A stretch of DNA of 64,000 bases from assembly GCA_963969395.1 (NCBI GenBank), contig OZ017795.1, positions 25,649,063 to 25,713,062 of the forward strand, read 5' to 3'. Shown piece after piece: positions 46,902-57,741 of the stretch. Both the position numbers and the translations under genes were made by a program. Each line of letters begins with the position of its first letter. Positions within the stretch are counted from its first letter, which is position 1. Origin of the DNA: Pseudoscleropodium purum. Its lineage: Eukaryota; Streptophyta; Bryopsida; Hypnales; Brachytheciaceae. The notes below the pieces were generated by a model. The model was not told the DNA's origin. It saw only the letters and a list, made by a program, of their open reading frames with translations, and made no database searches.

Positions 46902-49226
46902 GTAGACCGTTGAATTCGGCACAGCAGCAAGCTGGTCAGGGGAAAATTTAACTTGCTGTTGATTAGTTTCGTTTTGAGTTTCCCTTGAGGAAAGGACTGA
47001 ACTTTAATTTGACCCTGTCTGACCTCGTTTTTGAGTTTAGATCATTTGAGGCATTGGTGATGGCTGGGAGGCATGATTCGTAAGAGATGGCCATCATATT
47101 TTGTTTGTGATTCATATCAACAAGTCACGATTTTAATCCATCTACAGGCACCCAAGGTGTTCAACACACTTTCAAGTTGAACGAGAAAATAATGCTTCCA
47201 CAATCAGAGGATAGACTTACGTGCTGTACAGTACTGTACTCAAGACTTGAGGCTTAGGCCCATATGATGGTCCTACTTCAGAATCAATGTGTGACTTCTC
47301 CACAAACTCAACATATTCAGTATTTTCAATTAATTTGTCGCCATTGTTCAAGTAACTTCTCTACGTTGCTATCATTTCTAAGCTTGGTTGCTAAAGGACA
47401 CCCCATAGAAGGAGATCACAAAATTAGATGCACAGTACAGTACATGCATCCCACCTTAAGAGAGTCAGTAATCCACTTGCCTGACGTTACCAGTTGTGAG
47501 GTTGTATTTTTAAGAAGTGGTATTTGAGAGATTGAGGTGAGTACACGAGTATATGGAAGTCATTTATGCGTACTCAGTTTGCTCACTTGACGTTGCTTGA
47601 GAATGTAGCAACAAAAGGTTCCAGAATGGAAGGTTGTGAATGATACGATCGAACTCTGTGATTACAATTGCTACAGGAGACATGTAGGGTGCGGGTACTT
47701 TCTTTGAGGAATTCCTGAAAATTTTTTACAGTGCAAAGTTGACAACATATTTTAAAAAGAGAATGACATGGAATTTGGGATATAGTACTACGTATGATAT
47801 TCTACAATTCAAATTACTTGTATAATGAAATTTTCAGATTTTCTAAGGTTAGCATGTTTTGAATCTCAAACAATGTTTGGGGAGAACTAGCGGTTAGTTC
47901 ATTGTTAGCCTGGACCTTTAATTTCGGAAAATAACCAGTTGGAATGTGAAAATGGAGGGTCCAAAATCAATCAAAAAATTGGTAGGATTGGCAAGTAAAC
48001 AATTTACACAAATAAAAGGTGGTTGTGTAGTCACCACTTTCATGAATTGTCAAATTTTAGCTACTTGCCATTTTGAATCCAAGGATAATACCTGGGTTGT
48101 TAGAGGCATGTATGTTTTTGGATAAGGTGGTTATTGCTTTAGGGTTAGCTATTTAGGGGCTTGGAGTGCTTGGACAAGGGAGGTGATTATTGTTTTGGAG
48201 TTGAATTGGGCAACCTACTTCTACTTTGTCATTAGTGTTTGTTCAATGTAATAAAATTTGGAGTTTAATTACAAAATTGGCATGTCTTTGAAAGAAGAGG
48301 ATTGTACTATTGTAGCCATTGCAAATTTGAAGTTGAAAAAATTTGATTGGTGAGAATTTGATACTAGTAGAAATGAACCGGAAGATTTTTAGAAGGTGAA
48401 GATACAACCAATATTATTAGAAAAAAAATTCTGAGTCCTACAAAGAGCAAGCAAATTACTAGGGCAACTCCAAAACTTTCCTTTTGTTGATCTCAAATCT
48501 TCATTAAAAATTTGAAAATTTAATAATACAAGACATGACTAATAAAAGACATGTGGTTTGGGCTTTTGAAAAATAAAATAAAATTTTCATTTACATATAA
48601 CAAAAAAAAAAAAAAGATAGGTGCAACACAATAATACTTCACTATGACCGAATTATAAAATATTGTAACTTTGTAAAATTAATATTCTATGAATTGAAAA
48701 AATAAGTCGATATGTGACTAGGCTACAATTGATGAAATATGTGTCTAGAATTGTGCATGGGTCATGGAAAAATGAAAAACATTTATTCTACATGGGTGCT
48801 TTCTACATATCTTTGGATTCAATAATGTAAAGATTGTCCATCTTGAGGTCGTGGAGGGCCCTCCTTTACTAGAGGCAAATTACTATGTCTACTATCCTAT
48901 GTACACCTAAAAATACTCATGTAAGAAATAGTATTTCATAAATCAAAATGGAAATCATTAGACAACTATAATACCTTAAAAAGAGTTATTCTACATAAGT
49001 GCTTTTTACATACCCTTGAGTTCGATAATAATGAGAATGTTGCTTCTCATGGTTGAAAAGGGTACACACATAGGAAATATCATCTCATGAGTCAAAAAGC
49101 AATAATGACATGCCTGTAGGATCAATAATGTAAAGATTGTTGCTATGTTGTGGTTAAGGAGGGCCATCTTTTTCCAAAGACCAATTACCACAAATAATAA
49201 TCTAAACACACCGAAAAATACACATG
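46902..49226. other. 3' flank of SINA-like gene, no gene seen
   Basis: Duplicate of 52-2310. Compared with copy 1 it has small insertions, for example near 47950-48130. No coding frame is supported. Confidence 0.6.
48282..48960 (+). repeat. Direct repeat unit (partner 50796-51452)
   Basis: Both begin CATGTCTTTGAAA and share AATTTGATNCTAGTNGAAATG, ACAAGACATGACTAATAAAA, GTGGTTTGGGCTTT-type blocks, AATACTTCACTATGACC and ATTCAATAATGTAAAGATTG. The same stretch is at about 1301-1985 in copy 1. Confidence 0.85.
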
Positions 49227-50795
49227 CACTACAAGAAACTGGGTGTAAACATGATTGCAAAAAATGATTGCCTAAAAGTCATTCTTAACAACAATGACTT
49301 AAAATTGACTTGGGGTCCTAGAGTCATAGTAGACAAGTCGTTTAAAATGACTTGTTCACTTCATTATCACCAACAATTCTTACCTTGGATGTATAAATGG
49401 ATGAAAAACAATTATTGTTGAATTGATAAAAAAAAAGTTCAACATTAGGAAATAATTGTTGTGTTGCCACGTGGAAAGAACTTTGTCCTTTCATCTTGCA
49501 TGGCCACTCATTTGCAAGTCATTTTGAAGTTACAAAAGACCCATTACAAATTTGACATAGATAGCCATGTCAAAAGTCATTATGTAGTCATGTAGAAGTT
49601 GCAATGGAGTCTTTGTGCCATTCTAATGGATTGCCATGTGGCAAGACATTCTGTAGTTATTATGAAGTGATGTGGATTTAGGATTCAAGTCACTCATTGA
49701 GGATATGGGAAGTCATTTTCTTGTAATTTTTAAGTTGCAACAATGTATGCAAAAAAGAATGTAGTGACAATTGTACATGGATAGTCATTCTATAGTTGCA
49801 TATGAATACATATGAAGTTTTGCAACAATACACCATATACAACACACCATACTAATTAATCATATTTGACAAATGTCTTGCATGGCTTTTAAAGCCACTT
49901 AGTATGTGAGTATGAAGAAATGAAATGACAAGTCTTTTTATACAAGTGAGGTGGGAGGAGGAAAGACAAACCATGTGGGATATAGAAATTACAAAAGTTG
50001 TGTTACAAGAAATATTTTGAATCTCATTTAGGAATAGTAGATTAATTGTCTGAAAAAATTTGAACTAAGAAAAGTTGGAAAATCAATCTTACTTTATCTC
50101 TTGGAATCTGTTTTAAATTTTGAGCCTCTAATCAAAAGTTGTGGACGAATTTGAGAAATGGATTGGAAAGGATGTTTTCTTTTACATTTTTATAACATCC
50201 TTTCTAAATCTAGTAGTGAAGAAGATATGATGTAGTTATTTTGGCATCATTACCCTAGTGCAATACTATAATGCAACTTCCACTTGGCTTGATTCAGTCA
50301 TGTAGAAGTCATAGCTTGCCCTAATTGAATTAGTATCATAGAAAGTCATTGTTAAGAATGTTGTAGCTACTTTCTGCAACCTAGTTTTGGGGGTAGGCTT
50401 AATAATATATACCAAGTAAACCAAAAATTAAATAGTTTAGTAGAAATGCATTATTTTCATTAGAAAGGAAAAAAATGAAAATAAAATAGAAAAAATTTAA
50501 ATGATAAAGAAGATAAAGAATCATTAAATAAAGAAGGAAGATGAAGAAAAAATCACAATCATAAAGAGAACTTGTTGGCTTAAAAAAAGTACTTAAGTGG
50601 GTTAGGAGACTACCACAGACATATATACTTGTACTTCTTCTTATTATGTGTAGCCATGAAGTTGTAGCATGTTTATGCCACAATCGATGTATGTAAAGTG
50701 GTATGTTGAACAAAAGTACAAAGGGCCACAAAGCAATGTTGGAGTTGATGTTTAGTAATTTATGACTTTAGCATAGTCATTGTGAAGTCATTTGG
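49227..50795 (+). mobile_element. CACTA-like left terminus with subterminal motif array (copy 2)
   Basis: Starts CACTACAAGAAACTGGGTG. Then come many AGTCAT/ATGACT motifs in both orientations (for example 49275-49350, 49518, 49575, 49702, 49783, 50290-50350 and 50765-50795). The terminus sequence and motif array fit a CACTA (En/Spm) end. The coding part expected next is absent, because the array joins at 50795 to a duplicated non-coding segment. Confidence 0.65.
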
Positions 50796-51452
50796 CATGT
50801 CTTTGAAAAAAGAAGATTTTAGCCACTGCAAATCTTAAGTAAAAAGAAAATGATTGGTGAGAATTTGATGCTAGTGGAAATGAACTGGGAGATTTTTAGG
50901 ACACAATGAAATTAGTGCCCTTAGAAAAAATTGACTCCTACAAGGAGAAGCCAAATTCCTAGGACAACTCCAAAAACTTCTTTTATATTGATTTCAAATC
51001 TTCATTAAAAATTTGAAAATTTAGTAACACAAGACATGACTAATAAAAGACATGTATTTTGGACTTTGAAAAGTAAAATAAATTTTTCATTTATATATAT
51101 GAAAAAAAAGATAGGTGGAATACAATAATACTTCACTATGACCTAATCATAAAATATCGTAACTTTATAAAATTAATATCTTATGAACTAATAGAATAAG
51201 TCATCAAATAAGTCAATATGTCACTAGGTCACAATTGGTAAAAATATGTGTTTAGAGTTGTGCATGGATCATGGGAAAATGAAAAACATTCATTCTACAT
51301 GATGCTTTTTACATGCCCTTGGGTTCAATAATGTAAAGATTGTCTCCATCTTGAGGTTGGGGAGGGGCCTTCTTTGCCAATGACCAAATACTATAGCTAC
51401 CACTCAAAATACACCTAAAAGTACACATGTAGAAAATATCATTTTATAAGTT
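50796..51452 (+). repeat. Second copy of the 48282-48960 unit
   Basis: Begins exactly where the segmental duplication ends. The join reads ATTTGG|CATGTCTTTG, while the source reads AATTGG|CATGTCTTTG, so TTGG is shared at the break. Similarity stops near 51452. Confidence 0.85.
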
Positions 51453-51599
51453 AGAACAACTGCAAACTAACTTACCAGAGAAGACTGCATCCATGCCAGA
51501 GGATGTGAATAGAGTACCTAGTTGAGTTGAACGTCATACTAGTTTTCTCTGACTAGTTACAGACTATCGTATAGGAAGGGAATGACTCATTTGATGAAG

Positions 51600-52341
51600 A
51601 TGTAGTAGACTTGTTGACACCACCAAGCTTGAAAGTAAGGTTCTTCAAATCAATGAAGGCTTATAGAAATTACTTCTATGTGTCTAGCGTTGAAGGGAAG
51701 CTTGTCACTACAGACTTTGGAGTGACTGCCACTTGTGAGACAATTCAACGCAATGGACCATCCGATAGGAATTGCATTGTGGGGTCCATAATATACTTTG
51801 GAAGAATAGTAGAGATTATTTGACTTGGATTATGGTCGGGTGAAGCTTGTAGTGTTTATGTGTGATTTGGTTGAGCCTATTTGGAGAGGAACTATGGCAT
51901 GTTTAAAGAAGGATAAGTACGGTTTTACATACATAAAATTAAGAAGGTTGATGCACAAATTTGGGAATTCTTTTATTTTCCTTGTACAGGCATCTAAGAT
52001 TTTTTTTTTTCACGTTTCCCAAGGAACCAAATTAGGTAGTTATTTTGCATTCAGACTCTAGGGTGACTCGTATTTTTCAAAACATGGCAACGGATGCTAC
52101 TGATGATGTCGTCAACATTCCTTACTCGGTGTTGGTAGAAGACATCCAGGGAAGTCATTATTCTACGGAAGACAAAGGAATAGAAGACATTGAGGTTGAT
52201 GTCCAAAACATAACAAAAGAAGAGCTAATGGCAACGGATTTTGTAGTGGAATTTGAAGCAAGGCAGATGGAGGAGAATGGGTCAAAGGAGTTTTCTTCTT
52301 TGGATTCCGAAATCGATAGAGATCAAAGTGACCAACAGTGA
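51600..52341 (+). pseudogene. CACTA transposase (TNP2/DUF4216) C-terminal remnant
   Basis: The frame 51611-51823 ends IIYFGRIVEII and continues after a 1-base insertion as LDYGRVKLVVFMCDLVEP, KKDKYGFTYIKL and FLVQASKIFF. This is the order of the DUF4216 domain of plant TNP2-type transposases (YYG.. EI..LDY, vvlF.cdW, D.yGft.v, Fi.asQa..vFy). A second frame change lies near the T-run at 51999, and an in-frame TAG stands where the family has Trp (PKEPN*VVILHSDSRVTR). An acidic tail follows to TGA at 52339-52341. The N-terminal catalytic part is missing. The protein would move CACTA elements, but this copy cannot be functional. Confidence 0.8.
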
Positions 52342-53784
52342 CATTTTAAAATACTGAAGTTGAAACTCATGTCATACTATCATCATGACCACCAAGTATT
52401 TTCTATCCTGAAACTGTGCATTACTAAGAGATGCAATTGTTCATTTCATGCATACATGACTATACTCTTGCATCCAAATTGGTTCTTGAAATGTTAATGT
52501 TTTGAATAGTAGGTCTTTCTAAAATCCAAGTAAGCTTAGCTGTTCTTTTGTGTATGTTTTCTTTGGCCGCCTTTTTTTTATATGACATTGCTTGTGAACC
52601 TTGAGCATGAAGTGAATGTCAATGTTGAAAGAGAATGTGTGGGAAGAGGTGTGGAAGACCACAATTTCGTAATTTTTATAGTAATGAGATGCGGATGTAG
52701 TCTTTTTTTTTTTTTTAACTGATGTGTAGGGCACTTGATTTTCAGTTTCTATTTCTAGTTATTTATTAGTGTCAAATTAGTTTTTCCTTGCAATAGAGAA
52801 ATGTATAACATGAGGTTATGTATACAAATCTAGGCAAGAGTCCAAGTCACCATCCTTGAAAGTCTATAGTTAACTGTATTGCTGAAATATCATGGAATTC
52901 ATTAACAAACATGGGTTTTTAATAATTACATGTGGAGATGATTTTCATATGAAATTGTGTATGTGGCCTAAGGTAAACTTGAGGTAAGCTATATGTATTG
53001 AAGATGACATTCAAACTAGGTTGGAGCAAGTACGAGTGCACAAAAGTAGCTTTCCTGACTGTTTGTAGTTTAGATTGAACTGCCACCAAGCACAATTTCT
53101 GCATAGCATTTATGTAGAGTTAAAGTTGACACCATTGGATTCAAATTAATGTCAAGGATCAACTGTGTTTTGGCAGTTTTAGTACTACTTGCTGTCAATA
53201 CTGAAAGACTTGCAACTGAATAGGTATGTCCATTTCCTAGATTGTCATGTTAGTGGACATAAGTAGCCATGTTCTAAACTAGTTTCATGCTCTTGGGGTG
53301 CAAGCATGTTTATTGGATATGTTTTGTAGCATTTCTAAATTGAGAATTAGGTCTTTGAGGTGTTCTTTGTTGGAGTTCAATCTTGATCAATGCGTGTAGA
53401 ACTGCACTAGTTCATTAAATGAACTTCACTACTTTGATTTATTTCTGATTGGATTCATTAAAATAATGTGATGATTGTTGCAAGTTTTTTGTCATGTTAG
53501 GAATGCATTCCATGGTAGGAAGTGACAAAATATGCTATGAGGCTTTAGTGAGTGGTAGTAAACCAAATTGATTGAAATAAAAAATTTCAATGAATGTGAA
53601 TGTAATGCTAGTTGAACATATGAGCTTAAATATTGATTTGCCAATGTACTACACAAAATTAAATCTCCTATTTGCTTGTATGTAGTTGTATTTACGAAAA
53701 GTGTTTGGCATCACTTTCTAGGCCCGATTTGGCCAAGGAATAGGCTTAGACAACCATTGAATAAAACTGGAAGTGAAAAAATAC
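52342..53784. other. Intergenic or transposon interior, no gene seen
   Basis: Moderately AT-rich with a T-run near 52703-52716. No recognisable frame. It may belong to the same decayed CACTA element as the TNP2 remnant. Confidence 0.4.
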
Positions 53785-54081
53785 CATGGTTGTCATAGTG
53801 GACGGACGTTCAGTTCGCTCGTCTGTTAGAGGTCCCGCCCGTCTGATACAGTCAACACATAGTTGACTTTCTGATAACGGAAAAATAGGCCACGTGGATG
53901 CCATGTGGATTAAGGAATGGACAAGATCGTCAGGGCGCGGACGAGATCATCCGCACCCTAGATTTTGCATTCCGAGGTGACGTGTCATTCCGCAAAATTG
54001 CACAAGTTACAAAATTAAAGGCGTCCGGACCGTCTGTCCGTCCGGTCCGATGACCCTAACTCGCCCGTTATGACAACCATG
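53785..54081. mobile_element. hAT-type MITE with 8-bp target duplication
   Basis: The terminal inverted repeats start CATGGTTGTCATA at both ends. The direct repeat AAAAATAC flanks both sides (53777-53784 and 54082-54089). 297 bp, visibly GC-rich (CGTCCGGACCGTCTGTCCGT near the right end) inside AT-rich DNA, and no coding frame. The 8-bp target duplication and CA start fit the hAT superfamily. The perfect flanking repeat suggests a fairly recent insertion. Confidence 0.9.
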
Positions 54082-54089
54082 AAAAATAC

Positions 54090-54848
54090 TTATGAGTTGA
54101 GGAATGAGTGTAAGCAAATGGCTTCCAAATTTCACAATGTAGGTGCGGAAATTCAATTAGGTGTATCATCTACCATTGCATTGTGTGTGCTCATTCTTCT
54201 TGGTGGGGGAAGATAAACCATTGCTTCTTCATGTAAGGCCAAATGGATATATGTCCGTAGCTATTGGTAGATAGTACTACAGAAGTTGCACTACTTCAAT
54301 AGGGCAGAGTGGAAATGAACATGACTATGATGCAAGAAAGTGAACTTACAAATACTAGATTGTTTTTGATATATTTACAGGAATGTCAAGAACCTGGAAG
54401 TGGACCGAACAATCACTTCAACATGGAGAACAGAGGACAACAAACTACATGAAAAGTAAGACGGGTAAGTTTTGTAGTATTAAAACAAGTACCCTTAGCA
54501 TATTGAAGTAATACTTCTATATGAGTCTAATGCAAGAGTACTATGGTTAAGCGTCTAGTAATAAGTGAACGCATCAAAAGTGGTGCTATATGTCACCTTA
54601 CTATACTAGGCGACAATGTACATGAGGATGGATAGTAAGGCCAACAATTCATGACAATATCTTCTATTTCCTATTCTTTAGATATTTCAAGTCTTGGCCT
54701 TTCGATGGACACTATCTAGGAACCAAGCAACCTTTTACATTTATAAAGCAATAGACCAAAAATTGAAGGACTGAAGGTAATGTTTTGGACTTCACTTGTG
54801 ATAGGAGTTGACGTTGTCTTCGTGTATCAAAGAATGGAAATTCTCTAT
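54090..54848. other. Intergenic, no gene seen
   Basis: No recognisable frame. A stretch at 54380-54470 with GGAAGTGGACCGAACAATCA on the plus strand has a short open frame but no identifiable domain. Confidence 0.35.
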
Positions 54849-55449
54849 TTAGCCGCAGTGCTCTATGATGAAGTGTGAAGTTTCCACAAGAATGAATTTT
54901 ACATGCTCTCCCTATCGAACTTGGTAGAATTCTGCAAAGTCCTTCCAACCTCGGTCGAAAGCAACATGAGTTTTGCCATTGATCGTGTTGATATTGATGT
55001 ACACATTCCATAGGAGGTTCCAACCAATGTAGGACAAGTCCACTTGCATGTGGTACTCGTTCCCATACTCTTTAATAAGCCAAGATGGGATACCCTATAG
55101 AATTCAAGAAAGCAATACAAAAATTAACTACTTGTAAGTTATATTTATTCTAGTGAAGGTAAAAGTGTTTTATTTTGCCATACATTAGAGTGCAACTTCT
55201 TCTACTACAGCTATGTTACATTGATATAGAGCACTCACTAACAAAACATACATTTGAATGGAATAGTGCAACATGTATAAGATGGAAGAAAGAAATGGAT
55301 TGAGCAATGGACATAGTGTAACTGACCAGGGTGCGGAAAGAAGTTTTCTTCATTGTCTTCTCAAACAATTTGTTGTTGTCTTCAGCGTGAGTAGGCAAGA
55401 TGAAATCTTGTCCGAGATCCTTTAAGCCGAGCCATTTTGTGACCGTCAA
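54849..55449 (-). pseudogene. B3-like DNA-binding domain fragment, interrupted by a stop
   Basis: A minus-strand exon from about 55449 to 55327 (WLGLKDLGQDFILPT, FRTL) joins by a GT-AG intron of phase 0 to 55094 (GIPSWLIKEYGNEYHM, WNVYI, THVAFDRGWKDFAEFYQVR). TAG follows at 54914-54912, then the frame continues GEHVKFILVETSHFII to TAA at 54851-54849. The pattern W-V, GW..F, then G-E/D-x-V-x-F matches a plant B3 domain, a family of transcription factors. The stop falls between the GW..F helix and the last strand. There is no ATG at the 5' end, so an upstream exon is missing or unseen. The fragment may have been carried by a transposon. The assignment rests on pattern, not alignment. Confidence 0.5.
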
Positions 55450-57730
55450 GTAAGTGAAACTATGAATGCTTGAAGGTGGAGAGGGGACCGAAGTGTGTGG
55501 ATTGTAGCAAGTTTAGAATTGGGAGTTATATGGAAGAGGAGGGGCACATGAAGGCTAAGGAAGTCATAATTTCTATGCATGTGGTGGATATACAAAGATC
55601 ATGCATGATGTTGATTAAGGTAGACAATCTTTTTTTGATTTGCAAAAATGGACTCAATTCTATTTTCAATGTCCAAATAATTGCCCCCAGATTTCATGAT
55701 TATGTAATAAAAAAAAAGATTTACAGTGGGAGGGTGAAGTAGGAAAGTGCTCTATGTTCTGAGAAGGTGGGATTCTTTTCCCGTATAGGATCAACGAATT
55801 CATGTACTGCATATTTATTGATTCAGAAAGTAATCTCTAAAGATCATTGATGTGAGATAGACGCATGTAATTACGTTTTTGTTTTCATGAATGCATGTCG
55901 TTTTTGTATATAAAATCAAAATGATGAGGGATATATTTTTTAATTTTTTAATTAAACAATGTATACTTTAGACATGATGATAAATGAGTGCAAGAGACAA
56001 ATATTGTGGAAGGTCATTTCATAAAGTGAACGAGAAGAATATACGGAGGTTGTTGCGGAAGTTGCAATTTGCTATCAAAATCAGAAGGCTCTAATCTTCC
56101 CTGTCTGTGTGTAACCAAGTTTGACAAACCTGTCTTCGCTTGCAAAAGGAGGTATAATTGAACTGAAGTAGCGTCAAAATTATCGTGGGCTGCAAATGGT
56201 ACAGTAGAATTTCAAGAGTCTCAATATTAGTGCTTAATTTTGCCTTTGTTAGTGACTGTGTTGATTATGTGCTTTTGGAAGGTGAGGCTTTTTTATAATG
56301 TGCATTAAAAAAGTTGTGGACTACATACATGTAGGCCCTCAACTATATGAAATTATATTCCATACAATTCATAGTGTTTCTATACATAAAATAGAGTGCA
56401 ATTGCTGAGAGGACCCAAGAGAGAGTGGTGCACATTCGAAGGTGGGGCAAAGAAGGGATTGTAAAAGGGTTCAGTGAATTTGGGAAATATATACTTCTTC
56501 AGGAGGTAGGGAAAGTGCACTCTTTGTAATGAAAATGAAAATCTCCTAATCTGAAATGTACTTATGCATTAATAATGAATTAGCATATTACTTTCTCAAG
56601 TATTTAGAGGAATAGGGGGGAAATGCGAGTGCCGTGAAGTTATAATCTTGACACTAGAGGGCTTTGTGTTTGTAAAGGTATAGTGATCAATCGAGAGTTT
56701 ATTCTATCGGGCATTTCCTAGTATTGTGCACTTTATTAATTTTTTTTCCAGTATTGTGTGCAAGAAGGGCAACAAAGTTATGTTTGCGAATAGTAAATGG
56801 AAAGAAGTCTTTGAGCAATGGCTTTTGCAAGCACTTTGGCGTTCAAAAGACATCATTTTGTAATTGGGGCTTAAGTGTCTTATAGAGTGTGAGGAAGGGG
56901 GAGAAGATGTTTTCTTCACATTAAAAAGCCATTTTATAAAGGCAATGTATATGGCATTCATGTAAAGCAACGTGGCGAATTTATATATATAATTGTTGTA
57001 TTGTCCATTTCAGGATATTAAGTAAATTGTTGTATTGCATATTGCATGTATATTTCTTTGTTTTTCATCTAAAAGAATAGAGTAAAAAAATTTGGGATTT
57101 TTAATGATGAACTTAAAAAAAATTAAGTCAATTATTTATATTGTAAATAAGCACTTTTGTAAAACATTATGATATTCATGGAGATGCACTTTTGTAAATA
57201 AATTAATTCACAACTTCAAGAGACAGAAGACAAAACTTCATCTGAAGGACGGATTTGTGAACAACACAAGTCTTACATGCAATGAATTTTGTGACTAAAA
57301 ACTCAATGTTCAGGGAGTCTACATGGAGTAGGACGACAAAAAATAGAATCATTCCAGAACTTCTGATGCACTTCAGTTGGCTATGCGAGTAATTTAATTT
57401 AGAAGTTTAAAGTATAAGTCCTTTTTAAAAAAATTTTAGGACGAAGAATGATTTCTGTAGCAAGTGGCGTCAGATAGTTAGTCAATGATGTTGAAACATG
57501 GTAACTATCTGAAAACAACATGAACTTCAATCATCGGGAGGACAAAAATAAAATTTAAATGAATTAAAATAGATCTTGACCAATACAACAGTACTAATGA
57601 GACATATTTTGTTCGTTTAGCAATTACATTCTCTACCGAACTAATTTTCAAAGATGCATGCAACCTAATAAGAATTTGAAAGGCATTTTAGTAATTAAAT
57701 ACTAAAATCTCATCTAAAAACCCCCCATTC
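55450..57730. other. Intergenic or transposon interior, no gene seen
   Basis: AT-rich, with short frames only (for example 55470-55742 and 56704-56970) and no recognisable domain. Confidence 0.4.
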
Positions 57731-57741
57731 CTCTTGTAGTG
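57717..57741 (-). mobile_element. Possible CACTA right terminus
   Basis: Ends ...CATTCCTCTTGTAGTG; its reverse complement starts CACTACAAGAGGAATG, which shares its first ten bases with the left terminus at 49227. The 3-bp flanks differ (ATG on the left, GAT on the right), so the two may not belong to one insertion. Confidence 0.45.

Larger units (their letters stand above)
46851..50795 (+). repeat. Segmental duplication, copy 2 (partner 1-3859)
   Basis: Begins inside the last codons of the SINA-like gene, because copy 1 is cut by the window edge, and ends at 50795. There the sequence jumps to a second copy of 48282 onward. Copy 2 keeps the intact CACTA start at 49227. Confidence 0.9.

Noticed and set aside
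48282..51452. Two 0.66-kb direct repeats 2.5 kb apart as LTRs of a retrotransposon
   Set aside because: The units lack TG...CA ends and a target duplication, no gag or pol lies between them, and the join is better explained by tandem duplication at a TTGG microhomology.
49227..57741. One complete 8.5-kb CACTA element running from CACTACAAGAA to CTTGTAGTG
   Set aside because: The ends share ten bases, but the 3-bp flanks differ (ATG and GAT), the right side lacks the motif array, and the left end belongs to an older segmental duplication. Only the ends are annotated.
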